Positions 37,688 through 46,474 of a stretch of 62,008 nucleotides of DNA are shown in pieces. This stretch comes from DATMNR01 sp963702765. Its GTDB lineage: Bacteria > Chloroflexota > Ktedonobacteria > Ktedonobacterales > Ktedonobacteraceae. Positions within the stretch are counted from its first letter, which is position 1, and every line of letters begins with the position of its first letter. A program made the translations under genes and the position numbers. The DNA is taken from assembly GCA_963702765.1 (NCBI GenBank), contig CAVPEB010000049.1, positions 1-62,008 of the forward strand, given 5' to 3'. The notes beneath the pieces were generated by a model. The model worked only from the letters and a program-made list of their open reading frames with translations. It was not told where the DNA came from and ran no database searches.

Positions 37688-39250
37688 ATGAAAACCATAC
37701 ATGAACTCTTACGCTCGGCAGTTACACAATATGGTACACGCGTTGCTTGTATCGAGCCTGTAGGTGAAGCAGGCCTGGCCTCGTTAACGTATGATGAGTT
37801 AATGGAACGAGTGCAAGGATTCGCTGGGGCTTTACAGAAAATGGATCTCCAGAAAGGTGACCGTCTTCTCATTTGGTCAGCCAGTCGTGTAGATTGGATG
37901 GTTGCATTCTTAGGAGCTTTGGTTGTAGGTGCTGTTGTCGTACCTTTAGATATTCAATCAAAAGAAGATTTCCTCACCAAAATTGAACACTCGACTGAAG
38001 CAAAATATCTGATCACAAGCCAGAATCAGTATGGTGGACTACAACAATCTCATGCACCTCTGATAGACATTGATATATTACCCCAGGGTACACTGGATAT
38101 GGCCGCATTACCAGAAATCACGGGTGACGATCTGGCAGAGATTGTCTTTACTTCGGGAACGACAGGACAGCCAAAGGGAGTGATGCTCAGCCATTACAAT
38201 ATTACGAGCGATGCCGTAGCGTCGGTGTCTTTTGTGAATATTCTGAAGGACGATCGCGCTCTTTCAATCCTACCACTGAGCCACATGTTTGAACTGACGA
38301 TTGAGATTGCCATATTCCACGTTGGCGCAAGTGTTGTCTATGCACGCACCCTCTCCCCTGACACATTACTGAAACTCTTTGCATCTCAGGGTGTCACATG
38401 TATGGTTCTGGTACCACAAGCTCTGCAATTATTTCTCAATGGGATTGAGCGGGAAGTCAGACGGCAAAAGAAAGAAAAGCAGTGGGAGATGCTTCATAGT
38501 ATTGCTGAACGCCTTCCATTTCGTTTCCGTCATGTGCTCTTTGGACAGGTGCATAAGCGCTTTGGTGGGCACTTTCATTTCTTTGTGAGCGGTGGAGCAT
38601 ATTTGCCTCCCAAGCTACATAAACGCTGGGAGAATATGGGGTTTCGAGTCTTGCAGGGGTATGGAGCCACGGAGTGTTCTCCTGTTGTTTCAGCTACTCC
38701 TTTTAACGAGCACATCTACGATTCAATCGGTAAACCTATCCCAGGTGTAGAGGTTCGCATTGCAGAAGATGGTGAATTGATGGTTCATGGACCAAATGTA
38801 TCTCCTGGATACTGGAAGAATCCTGAAGCCACAGCAGCAGCCTTCGAAAATGGCTGGTACCATACCGGTGATTTGGGATTCAAGGATGAAAAGGGAGATT
38901 TGTATCTGAAGGGACGCAAAAAGAACTTGATTGTGCTGGCAAATGGGCTGAATGTCTATCCAGAAGATATTGAGAATGTACTCCTGACCAATCCAAGCAT
39001 AAAAGATGCCGTTGTTTTTGGATTGACGGAGAAAAATGGCGGACCGACTGTGCATAGTGTGCTTTTGATGAATGAACCAGATCAGGCAAAATCGGCAGTA
39101 CAACAAGCGAATAAGCAGCTTGCATCTCAACAACAGATACGAGGCTTCACAATCTGGCCAGATCAAGACTTTCCACGTACCCATACACTCAAGGTAAAGC
39201 GTCCAGAGGTGCTTGAGAGGTTACATTCTATCAGAAGCGGTGTGGAATAA
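37688..39250 (+). CDS. AMP-dependent long-chain acyl-CoA synthetase/ligase
   Basis: A 520-residue adenylate-forming enzyme. The P-loop motif is FTSGTTGQPKGVMLSHYN. Next are GYGATECSPVVSATP, the hinge-region GDLGFKDEKGDLYLKGRKKN, and the A10 lysine region FPRTHTLKVKR near the C-terminus. It activates a fatty or other carboxylic acid with ATP and transfers it to CoA. The fatty-acid chain length is not predictable. The start at 37688 (MKTIHELLRSAV) has AAGGG nine bases upstream; the ATG at 37679 touches it. rsmI starts immediately after the stop, so they may be cotranscribed. Confidence 0.85.
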   Translation: MKTIHELLRSAVTQYGTRVACIEPVGEAGLASLTYDELMERVQGFAGALQKMDLQKGDRLLIWSASRVDWMVAFLGALVVGAVVVPLDIQSKEDFLTKIEHSTEAKYLITSQNQYGGLQQSHAPLIDIDILPQGTLDMAALPEITGDDLAEIVFTSGTTGQPKGVMLSHYNITSDAVASVSFVNILKDDRALSILPLSHMFELTIEIAIFHVGASVVYARTLSPDTLLKLFASQGVTCMVLVPQALQLFLNGIEREVRRQKKEKQWEMLHSIAERLPFRFRHVLFGQVHKRFGGHFHFFVSGGAYLPPKLHKRWENMGFRVLQGYGATECSPVVSATPFNEHIYDSIGKPIPGVEVRIAEDGELMVHGPNVSPGYWKNPEATAAAFENGWYHTGDLGFKDEKGDLYLKGRKKNLIVLANGLNVYPEDIENVLLTNPSIKDAVVFGLTEKNGGPTVHSVLLMNEPDQAKSAVQQANKQLASQQQIRGFTIWPDQDFPRTHTLKVKRPEVLERLHSIRSGVE

Positions 39251-39251
39251 A

Positions 39252-40003
39252 ATGCTCTACCTTGTTGCTACCCCTATTGGGAATTTGAATGATATTACGC
39301 TGCGCGCGCTCTCCACGTTACGTGAAGTAGATATTATCGCGAGCGAAGATACACGCAAGACTGGTTTGTTACTCAAACATTTCTCTATTTCGAAGCCCCA
39401 GATAGCATTTCATGAACATAACGAACAGCGAGCAGGTCAACAGATCGAAGATTTGCTCAAGCAAGGCAAATCGGTTGCCCTGGTGACAGATGCCGGAACT
39501 CCGGGTATTTCTGACCCGGGTTACACACTAATGCGTCGCGCTATCACTTCTCATTTAGAGGTCACCATGATTCCTGGGCCAACTGCCTTAATCATGGCGC
39601 TTGTCCTTTCGGGGCTTCCCGTGCATAGCTTCACCTTTCGAGGATTTCCGCCTCGTAAATCTGGTCCCAGACGTAGATTCATCGAATCGATAAAGAAGCA
39701 CCTCATACGCTCATCTTTTATGAAAGTCCTTACCGCTTAGAAGCTTTTTTGCAGGATGCCTATGAAGTTCTGGGAGACCGGGAAGCGGTCATCGCCAATG
39801 ATTTGACCAAAATGTTCGAGTCCTTTCAACGAGGAACACTTTCGTCACTTGTACAATGGGTGGCGGAGCAGCCAAAGCTCAAAGGAGAGTTTATTGTTGT
39901 GATAGCCGGGGTAGCGAAAGAGGAGCGAAAGGGAAAAAATGAGACATGGAACCTCCAGATTTCTGGAGGTTCCATGTCTCCAGATGAGACTAAATTCCCA
40001 TGA
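39252..40003 (+). CDS. rsmI: 16S rRNA 2'-O-ribose methyltransferase RsmI, frameshifted
   Basis: The sequence MLYLVATPIGNLNDITLRAL is the classic RsmI start. Later landmarks are ASEDTRKTGLLLKH, VTDAGTPGISDPGYTL and IPGPTALIMALVLSGLP of the tetrapyrrole-methylase-like fold. RsmI methylates the ribose of C1402 in 16S rRNA with SAM. The first frame ends at 39740 after RRRFIES. The correct continuation EAPHTLIFYESPYRLEAFLQ starts in another frame, so one indel lies near 39688-39695. The second frame reaches 40003, but the last 20 codons run through a hairpin (39941-39980). If the A6 run at 39934-39939 has lost one A, the gene would stop at TGA 39940, just before the hairpin. It converges on mdh. 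Confidence 0.85.
39941..39980. terminator. Perfect hairpin shared by convergent rsmI and mdh
   Basis: The arms GAGACATGGAACCTCCAGA (39941-39959) and its complement (39962-39980) pair perfectly with a two-base loop. It lies where the two genes' 3' ends meet, so it can end both transcripts. Confidence 0.7.
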
Positions 40004-40916
40004 CGTCTACCAATTCTTTGACAGCATGTGCCGACTTCTGCAGGAGAGATTGCTCATCCTGGGTCAGCTCGATCTCGATGACTTGCTCTAAACCCTGTGC
40101 GCCAAGCTTAACCGGCACTCCTACAAAAAGCCCATGAATGCCGTATTCACCTTGCAAATAGACAGCACATGGCATAATCATGTTCTTGTCGAGCAAGATT
40201 GAGTCGACCATTTGTAGTACAGAGGCAGATGGCGCAAAATAGGCGCTGCCTGTGCCAAGAAGTTTGACAATTTCTGCGCCGCCATCGCGTGTTCTCTGCA
40301 CAATTTGCTCGATGCGCTCCGCGGAAATAAGCTCAGAAATGGGTACACCGGCGACAGTACACATACGCGACAATGGTATCATGGTATCGCCATGTCCACC
40401 CAGCACATATGCCTGTACGTCTCGCACAGATGCATTGAGTTCCTGGGCAATAAAGGTGCGGAAACGTGCTGTGTCCAATACTCCGGCCATACCAATGACA
40501 CGATTGCGCGGGAAACCACTTATATGATAAGCAAGTTGGGCCATAGCATCCAGCGGATTGGTGACCATAATGATGATACAATCAGGCGAGTACTTGACAA
40601 CTTCCTGGGTAACTTGTGAAATGATCTCCTGATTCTTCTTCACAAGATCATCACGGGTCATACCAGGTTTACGCGGAAAACCCGATGTAATGACGACAAT
40701 ATCCGAGTTTGCGGTATCAGCATAGTCATTCGTGCCAGTCACCAGTAAATCATAGCCAAGCACAGGACCTGCTTGTAGCATATCGAGCGCCTTACCTTGA
40801 GGCATATTTGGGATGATGTCAAACATGACAACATCTGCATAATCGCGTTCGGCGAGACGCTGCACAAGCGTGCTTCCCACGAAGCCTGCACCGACAACAG
40901 TTATTTTACTACGCAT
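39990..40916 (-). CDS. mdh: Malate dehydrogenase (LDH-like type)
   Basis: A 308-residue NAD-dependent dehydrogenase that interconverts malate and oxaloacetate in the TCA cycle. The nucleotide site is ITVVGAGFVGSTLVQRLA. The substrate loop GFPRKPGMTRDDLV has the arginines expected of malate rather than lactate dehydrogenases. The catalytic histidine lies in VLGGHGDTMIPLSR, and VTNPLDAMAQLAY is the conserved strand. Length is normal. AAAGGAAAGTGCA precedes ATG 40916. It overlaps the last 14 bases of the apparent rsmI frame. Confidence 0.95.
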   Translation of the reverse strand: MRSKITVVGAGFVGSTLVQRLAERDYADVVMFDIIPNMPQGKALDMLQAGPVLGYDLLVTGTNDYADTANSDIVVITSGFPRKPGMTRDDLVKKNQEIISQVTQEVVKYSPDCIIIMVTNPLDAMAQLAYHISGFPRNRVIGMAGVLDTARFRTFIAQELNASVRDVQAYVLGGHGDTMIPLSRMCTVAGVPISELISAERIEQIVQRTRDGGAEIVKLLGTGSAYFAPSASVLQMVDSILLDKNMIMPCAVYLQGEYGIHGLFVGVPVKLGAQGLEQVIEIELTQDEQSLLQKSAHAVKELVDVMGI

Positions 40917-41436
40917 TGCACTTTCCTTTCGGTTTTCAAATAATGAGGCTTACATCTCTTGCCTCGAAATCTCGTTCTTGCTCTGAAGAACCTCGGCTCA
41001 TACATTGAGCGGGGATTGAAGGTATCCAGATAGCTTAACAATATTGTATGCCCTGTGCGGATAGAATGGCAACGCATGCACTAAACTCTGCTGATTGAAG
41101 GGCTAGCAACTTCATTTGTCGTGCCTGGAAGCTTACAAAACATCTATATTCTGTTTCGGTAATATAGGCACATTGCTTATTGGCAATAACATATGATAAA
41201 TTCTACTATACACAATTAACAGTTGCAGGTTTCGGAGTATCCTGTGTGGAGTACAACACGTGTGTCATGACCCACAAAAATATGCAAGCTCACGCGCAAA
41301 CCTGAGACCGTTATGTATTCATCATCCCTCGTACGCTTACCTGGTCAATAATGTATAATACTTGACAATGAGGTGAGTGGGGTCGTTCTCTCGTTTCTTA
41401 TCGTTGGTATTATCTACCGCAAGGAGGCGTTATTAC
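40917..41436. other. Intergenic region between divergent mdh and permease genes
   Basis: No gene is seen in 520 bases. A TATAAT at 41354-41359 may be the permease -10 box, though no good -35 lies 17 bases before it. GCAGGTTT near 41225 and AAACCTG near 41299 form a weak inverted pair of unknown meaning. Confidence 0.4.
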
Positions 41437-43041
41437 ATGGCCCAAAGTGATTTATCCCAACAGCAGCAGGATGAAGCATTACTCCAAAAGTTTGGATACA
41501 AGCAAGAATTGCGTCGTTCGCTTGGGTTTATTTCCAACTTTGCAGTAGCTTTCTCCTACATCTCAGTCTCCACCGGCACGTTCTCACTCTTTTATCTTGG
41601 TATTCTGGCTGGTGGCCCCGCGTTCTTCTGGACATGGTTCATCGTCGCAATTGGTCAGTTCATTGTAGCGCTCAACTTTGCTGAACTGGCATCGCACTTC
41701 CCAATTGCAGGTTCGATCTACCAGTGGAGCAAGCGCCTGTCTGGCTTTACCCTGGGCTGGTTCACAGGATGGATTTACTTCTTTGCAGGGGTTCTAACCA
41801 TCACGGCTGTGGCATTTACCATTCCTATTCCTTTACTTGCTATTTTCCCAGGCATTCCGGCAACAATCATGGGATTGAACAGCGCAGTCTTCATCGCCTT
41901 GCTCTCAATCTTGATTGGAACGATCATTAATGTAGCGGGCGTACGGTTGATGTCCATTATCAACAACATCGGTGTTGCTGCTGAGATCATTGGCATGTTC
42001 GTTTTCGCGCTTATACTGTTGATCTTCTTCAATCACCAGTCTCTTGGTTTCCTCTTCACAGGCCCAACTGCAAATGTCGCTCCCGCGGTCCTTGCCAATA
42101 ATCTTGGTATTCCAGGAGCACAATGGACACCACCTTTGGGTGACGTGTACATCGGAGCTTTCGCGGCTGCAATGTTCATGTCATTGTTTGTGATTTATGG
42201 CTTTGATACAGCAGGGACACTTGGTGAAGAGACCAGGGATCCACAACGAAACGCGCCTCGCGGCGTTCTCTGGGCGATCGGGCTTTCGTCTATTGCTGGT
42301 ATTCTCTTCCTGGGCGGCACGATCCTATCAATCAAGGATCTCCCAGCTATTGAGAATATTGCGGCTGGCGCGAATTTTACCCAGACGCTTCCAACAATTA
42401 TCCAGGATGCGCTTGGTACTACCTGGGGTAATGTCTACTTAACAATTGTGCTCATTGCTGTGTGCGTCTGCACGTTAGCCATTCAGTCAGCTACCATTCG
42501 CCTGATGTTCTCGATGGGTCGTGATGGTCGCCTGCCATTTGGACGAGTATGGGGGAGCGTCAATCCAGTCTTTCGCACACCTCTCTGGGCTGGGGTTGCT
42601 GTCATGGTGCTTTCCGCCATCCCTTTCATTTATAGCACAGCTATTGGTGTAATCGTCACTGGTGCAACGGGCCTGATCTACGTTTCGTACTTCATGAACA
42701 ATATTGCTTCTCTGGGAGCGCGTATGAGAGGCTGGCCTAGAGTAAAAGCTCCCTTTAGTCTGGGAAGCTGGGGTATGCTGGTGAATATTGTGGCGCTCAT
42801 TTATGGTGGCGTGATGATTATTAACTTCCTCTGGTTCGGTGGGTTGCGCAATGTGTATACCAATCCAATTATGGGAACAGCATTTCCCGCCTGGGCCAAT
42901 ATTCCTCTCCTGGGTGGCACACCTATCTTTGAGTTCTCACTCGTTGTGCTCTTTGGGGTGGGTGCCATTTACTGGTTCGGATTCAAACGTCGAGCGGTTA
43001 TTGCTGGCGGTGAAAAGCGTGCCGAGGCACTTTCGGACTAG
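41437..43041 (+). CDS. APC-family amino acid permease
   Basis: A 534-residue integral membrane protein with about twelve hydrophobic segments. Family marks are GFISNFAVAFSYISVSTGTF in helix 1, AELASHFPIAGSIYQWSKRL (the conserved region 2), and GEETRDPQRNAPRG before helix 7. These fit the amino acid/choline transporter (ACT/BAT1-like) branch with substrates such as amino acids, choline or GABA. AAGGAGG precedes ATG 41437; the frame opens 60 bases earlier with no ribosome site. A classical terminator follows. Confidence 0.85.
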   Translation: MAQSDLSQQQQDEALLQKFGYKQELRRSLGFISNFAVAFSYISVSTGTFSLFYLGILAGGPAFFWTWFIVAIGQFIVALNFAELASHFPIAGSIYQWSKRLSGFTLGWFTGWIYFFAGVLTITAVAFTIPIPLLAIFPGIPATIMGLNSAVFIALLSILIGTIINVAGVRLMSIINNIGVAAEIIGMFVFALILLIFFNHQSLGFLFTGPTANVAPAVLANNLGIPGAQWTPPLGDVYIGAFAAAMFMSLFVIYGFDTAGTLGEETRDPQRNAPRGVLWAIGLSSIAGILFLGGTILSIKDLPAIENIAAGANFTQTLPTIIQDALGTTWGNVYLTIVLIAVCVCTLAIQSATIRLMFSMGRDGRLPFGRVWGSVNPVFRTPLWAGVAVMVLSAIPFIYSTAIGVIVTGATGLIYVSYFMNNIASLGARMRGWPRVKAPFSLGSWGMLVNIVALIYGGVMIINFLWFGGLRNVYTNPIMGTAFPAWANIPLLGGTPIFEFSLVVLFGVGAIYWFGFKRRAVIAGGEKRAEALSD

Positions 43042-43065
43042 TAATCCAAACGCAGTAACAATCCT

Positions 43066-43097
43066 GCCGGGTCGCCTTAATGACGGCCCGGCTTTTT
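43066..43097 (+). terminator. Intrinsic terminator after the APC permease gene
   Basis: GCCGGGTCG (43066-43074) pairs with CGGCCCGGC (43084-43092, one mismatch) and is followed by TTTTT. This is the textbook form. Confidence 0.85.
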
Positions 43098-43190
43098 GTT
43101 ATGTTTTGATCAGATGATTTGCCGCGTAAAATCTACACACATTCGCGGTCGGATGGGCTTTTGTTAAATCGTTAAGAGCGAAAATATGGC

Positions 43191-43219
43191 TTGACAAGGC
43201 TTTAGAGTTAAGGTATCAT
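43191..43219 (+). promoter_or_regulatory. tRNA-Gln promoter
   Basis: A consensus TTGACA (43191-43196) and TATCAT (43214-43219) with a 17-base spacer lie 18 bases before the tRNA. Confidence 0.75.
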
Positions 43220-43237
43220 ATTTCTCACTTACGACAT

Positions 43238-43308
43238 TGGGGTGTCGTTCAACGGTAGGACTGCCGACTCTGGATCGGCCGATTGGGGTTCGAATCCCTG
43301 CACCCCAG
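43238..43308 (+). tRNA. tRNA-Gln (anticodon CTG)
   Basis: The acceptor arm TGGGGTG pairs with CACCCCA; the discriminator is G. The anticodon stem GCCGA/TCGGC closes the loop CTCTGGA, whose anticodon CTG reads CAG (glutamine). The T arm contains GGTTCGAATCC. CCA is not encoded. It has its own promoter and a long hairpin starts 11 bases downstream. Confidence 0.95.
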
Positions 43309-43318
43309 TTTAGATTGA

Positions 43319-43369
43319 AAATGAGAAACGGGGCCAAACATAGTACTGTGTTTGGCCCCGTTTCTCATT
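43319..43369. terminator. Long perfect hairpin after tRNA-Gln
   Basis: The arms 43319-43339 and 43349-43369 are 21 bases each and perfectly complementary, with a core CGGGGCCAAACA. It can stop the tRNA transcript and also reads through to the convergent AI-2E transporter gene. Confidence 0.75.
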
Positions 43370-43437
43370 GGTTCTTGCAGAGTAACTTTTTAAAAGATAT
43401 CTATTCGTCAAAGTAGGTTGAGAGAAATGGATCTGTG

Positions 43438-44865
43438 CTACGAAAGTAGCTTCGTTTCTGATTCTGAGTCGAGCGGCAAATCAGCGATGTTTTTCTCTAC
43501 CTCTTCATTGATCTTCTCTCTCGTGGACTGAAATTCTTGTTTATGTGTCTCATGCCATTCATACCAGATGGCGATGAGAAATGCCTGAATAACCCCAGCT
43601 ACAGGTGCGGCAAACAATACACCCCATATGCCAAATAGTTCACTACCGGCAAGAAGCGCAACTAGAGAAACGACAGGATGAAGCCCAATGACTCTCCCAA
43701 CGACACGCGGCCCCACTATGTCACCTTCGATGATGTGGACGATCACAAAATAAGCCAGCACTATGATTGCAAGCAACCATCCCCGAGTCAATGCGAAAAG
43801 GACACAGATCGCTCCAGAAACTAATGTACCCAGGACTGGAATAAACTCAAGAATAAATGCGAGTACCCCAAGTAAGAGCGCGTAAGGCACACTCAGAATT
43901 TGCATACCTACACCAACAAGGAATCCGATGAGGGTGCAAAGAAACAGTTGACCGCGAATATATCCTCCTACAACGCGTTGTAGGGTGTCAAGCAAAAAAT
44001 GCATCCGGCCGCGCTGACGCCGTGGCATGTTCTGGCGCAGCCAATGAGTTACGCGTTTTCCATCAATCATGAGGTATATACTCATGACTACCACCAATAT
44101 AATATCCAGTGCGGCGCCAGCAACTCCTGTAAGGATCAGCACGATATTACCCGCCAGACCTCCGATCTGGTTGATGATCTGAGATTGGGCTGATGCTATC
44201 TGGCTTTGTGAAATTCCAAGCGAACGTAGACTTTGTTCCAGGGCAGATGGATGTCCGTTTTTCCCAGGTGTGAGAATCGCGTTTAGATAATGGGAAAGCG
44301 AGCCAATTTGGTCAACTGCTGAGCGCACGATGAAGTAAAGCAACGTCCCGATTGCCCCAAACACAAGCAGATAGACGAGGAGGATGGCTAGAAAACGCGG
44401 CATTGCGCGAGTGAAAAATGTGACTAGCGGCGAAAGCGCATATGCCAGGAGTATAGCTATGCCCAGTAATAAAAGGGTGCTCGTTAGATACCCCGCAGCC
44501 ATCAGAATGAGGATAGCCACACCAGCCCATGCGAGAATAGCCAGGGGAATGAGTACCCGTCGTCCCCACCTGGTTACATCGAGGGTAAGAGCATCGGCCT
44601 GAGACACTACGTCACTCATGTCATCATCTCTATCGGAATGAGATTCGCTTCCCATAAGAACGTTTCTAGCGGGATTTCTCAATGCGTTTCTAGCAGCTTG
44701 AAGTCGTGCTACCACTGTGCCAGGCTGTACCAGTCTCTTGCCTGTTCGGCCTGGCACAGTGGCCCCATTGTTTTGGTGTTCTTGCTCTGTTGTCTCGCTG
44801 ATCTGCACTTGATCAGAATTGCTGAGAATATTCGCCCTACCTTCTTGATTGTCTATTGGTTCCAT
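43438..44865 (-). CDS. AI-2E family transporter (YdbI/PerM-like)
   Basis: A 475-residue protein. An N-terminal disordered part of about 115 residues (Glu/Ser/Arg-rich, with DRDDDMSDVVSQADALTL) precedes the AI-2E/PerM domain. Eight hydrophobic segments are seen, for instance VLIPLAILAWAGVAILILM, and the conserved end motif GPRVVGRVIGLHPVVSLVALL. Family members export autoinducer-2 or other small solutes or sodium ions. The long N-terminal extension is unusual. The start is ATG 44865. The C-terminus is acidic and basic mixed. Confidence 0.85.
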   Translation of the reverse strand: MEPIDNQEGRANILSNSDQVQISETTEQEHQNNGATVPGRTGKRLVQPGTVVARLQAARNALRNPARNVLMGSESHSDRDDDMSDVVSQADALTLDVTRWGRRVLIPLAILAWAGVAILILMAAGYLTSTLLLLGIAILLAYALSPLVTFFTRAMPRFLAILLVYLLVFGAIGTLLYFIVRSAVDQIGSLSHYLNAILTPGKNGHPSALEQSLRSLGISQSQIASAQSQIINQIGGLAGNIVLILTGVAGAALDIILVVVMSIYLMIDGKRVTHWLRQNMPRRQRGRMHFLLDTLQRVVGGYIRGQLFLCTLIGFLVGVGMQILSVPYALLLGVLAFILEFIPVLGTLVSGAICVLFALTRGWLLAIIVLAYFVIVHIIEGDIVGPRVVGRVIGLHPVVSLVALLAGSELFGIWGVLFAAPVAGVIQAFLIAIWYEWHETHKQEFQSTREKINEEVEKNIADLPLDSESETKLLS

Positions 44866-45369
44866 GTATGTTCTCTTAACATCTATCGTTTATTTAGAAA
44901 ACTGATATTCTATGTCCTGAAAGAGGATTTTTCTGTGAAATCAATGCTTTCACTGCATCAGATGAAAGCAAATCAGGGAAGAAATGCTGACGAAAATTTT
45001 ACTACCTATATAGAGAAATCCTCTAACAGTAGCACGTATCGCAGGATAACGAAGCCTCAGTCATTTAGGAGAATAGCAACCTGTTCGCAACCGCTCAGGC
45101 TATACTTTTCGTCCAAACAAAACACTTGCGAACTTGCTTCGTATAGTTAAAGTAGGTGTGAAGGTTGCCCTCGTAGTGCCTTATCGTTATAATGTGCAAA
45201 ACAATGCAAGGGTACATGATCGGAACGTAATGTGTTAGAAAAACACACACACTTCAACGTGAATTGTTTGAAACGATAGCATTCACGCTCATAGTATTGT
45301 TTCTGATCCGATTTGCGGCACAAAGCATTCCTGTTTGCTGCAATTCATCCAAGTCAATAGAGGTTTAAG
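44866..45369. other. Intergenic region between divergent AI-2E and lepB genes
   Basis: No gene is credible here; the frame on the plus strand mostly overlaps the transporter in antisense. It contains the lepB promoter (45165-45193) and an inverted repeat CGTGAAT/ATTCACG at 45258-45264 and 45281-45287. Confidence 0.5.
45165..45193 (+). promoter_or_regulatory. Predicted lepB promoter
   Basis: TTGCCC (45165-45170), 17 bases, TATAAT (45188-45193). It would leave an untranslated leader of about 170 bases before the TTG start. Confidence 0.55.
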
Positions 45370-45921
45370 TTGAAACATTCATCGCATCTGGTACGAGAAA
45401 TTATTGAAACTCTCGCACTAACACTCGTCATATTCGTGGTCATCCACTTTACCGTACAAAATTTTATGATAGATGGCCCGAGCATGCAGCCAAGTCTCAT
45501 GAACAATCAATACGTACTGGTGAATAAAGTAGCATATCTATTTCATGCCCCGGAAAGAGGGGATGTGATTGTTTTTCATTGGCCAGTTGATACCAACAAA
45601 GACTTGATAAAACGTGTGATTGGTGTGCCCGGAGATGTAATTGTCATAGATAGTAAAACAGTACGTGTCAATGGAGTCCTGTTGAATGAGCCGTATATTA
45701 TGGCGCCAGCGAATCCAACAGGAAGCACGTGGGTAGTTCCTCCTAATGAGTATTTTGTTATGGGTGATAACCGGCTGGTGAGTGATGATTCTCGGGATTG
45801 GGGGTTTGTGCCCAAGAGTTATATAGTTGGCAAAGCGGTTTTTGTGTATTGGCCACTCAACAACTGGCATTTCTTGAATACATATGAATCAGTCTATAGC
45901 GCGATACCAACAAAGCATTAA
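45370..45921 (+). CDS. lepB: Signal peptidase I
   Basis: A 183-residue type I signal peptidase that cuts signal peptides from exported proteins at the outer membrane face. One N-terminal helix (IIETLALTLVIFVVIHF) anchors it. The catalytic serine is in DGPSMQPSL and the lysine in DLIKRVIGVPGD; box E MGDNRLVSDDSRDWG completes the family marks. The start is TTG 45370 after AGAGGTTTAAG; no other start fits the family N-terminus. A small membrane protein gene follows 13 bases later, possibly in the same operon. Confidence 0.9.
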   Translation: MKHSSHLVREIIETLALTLVIFVVIHFTVQNFMIDGPSMQPSLMNNQYVLVNKVAYLFHAPERGDVIVFHWPVDTNKDLIKRVIGVPGDVIVIDSKTVRVNGVLLNEPYIMAPANPTGSTWVVPPNEYFVMGDNRLVSDDSRDWGFVPKSYIVGKAVFVYWPLNNWHFLNTYESVYSAIPTKH

Positions 45922-45934
45922 AGGAAATAGATAT

Positions 45935-46471
45935 ATGCAAGATGCAGATCAACAATACTCACCTCTCCCTCACAATCGTTTCATCAAGGCGTTGATCATT
46001 GGCATAGTGGCGGGTCTTCTCTGCGCTTCCCAGAGCGTAGTAATCACGCTGGTAAACTCTTCTACCTATCAGACGTATGTTGCTTCTGGCACACAACAAA
46101 CAGTACAAAATGCAATTGCGCTGACATTGTTCGGTTTGGCATGTTTGACATTTGGTATTAGCATGCTCATTTGCTTTGTTGCAGGTTTTGTAACTGGCAA
46201 AGTTGCGGTCTTGCGCAGGATGGGTTTTCTCACAGGCTTTGTCGCTGGAGCAATTATCTATATGCTCAGTTTTCTCCTCAACTACATTCCTGGTTATCCA
46301 ACACATCTGGCCAGCAGTGGCGTGCGTGGATTGGTTGGAGTGGGAGGCGGTATTCTCGCATCACTTATCTTTCTACTCGTGTGGGGTGTAATTGGAGGCC
46401 TTGTCAGCCTTGCCGGGGCCTGGCTTGCGACTCGCAAACATCCATATTATTACGCAAGCCAGGTTTCATGA
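45935..46471 (+). CDS. Small four-helix membrane protein, unknown
   Basis: A 178-residue protein with four hydrophobic segments: FIKALIIGIVAGLLCASQSV, NAIALTLFGLACLTFGISML, MGFLTGFVAGAIIYMLSFLL and ILASLIFLLVWGVIGGLVSL. The C-terminus ends in a charged tail. AAAGGAAATAGATAT precedes ATG 45935, which is preferred over the in-frame ATG at 45884 inside lepB. I do not recognise the family. Location just after signal peptidase suggests a role near the secretion machinery or only cotranscription. Confidence 0.7.
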   Translation: MQDADQQYSPLPHNRFIKALIIGIVAGLLCASQSVVITLVNSSTYQTYVASGTQQTVQNAIALTLFGLACLTFGISMLICFVAGFVTGKVAVLRRMGFLTGFVAGAIIYMLSFLLNYIPGYPTHLASSGVRGLVGVGGGILASLIFLLVWGVIGGLVSLAGAWLATRKHPYYYASQVS

Positions 46472-46474
46472 ATC

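Noticed and set aside
44638..45150. A plus-strand frame of 170 codons between the AI-2E and lepB genes
   Set aside because: About half of it lies antisense to the AI-2E gene, it has no ribosome site and its translation looks like random sequence.
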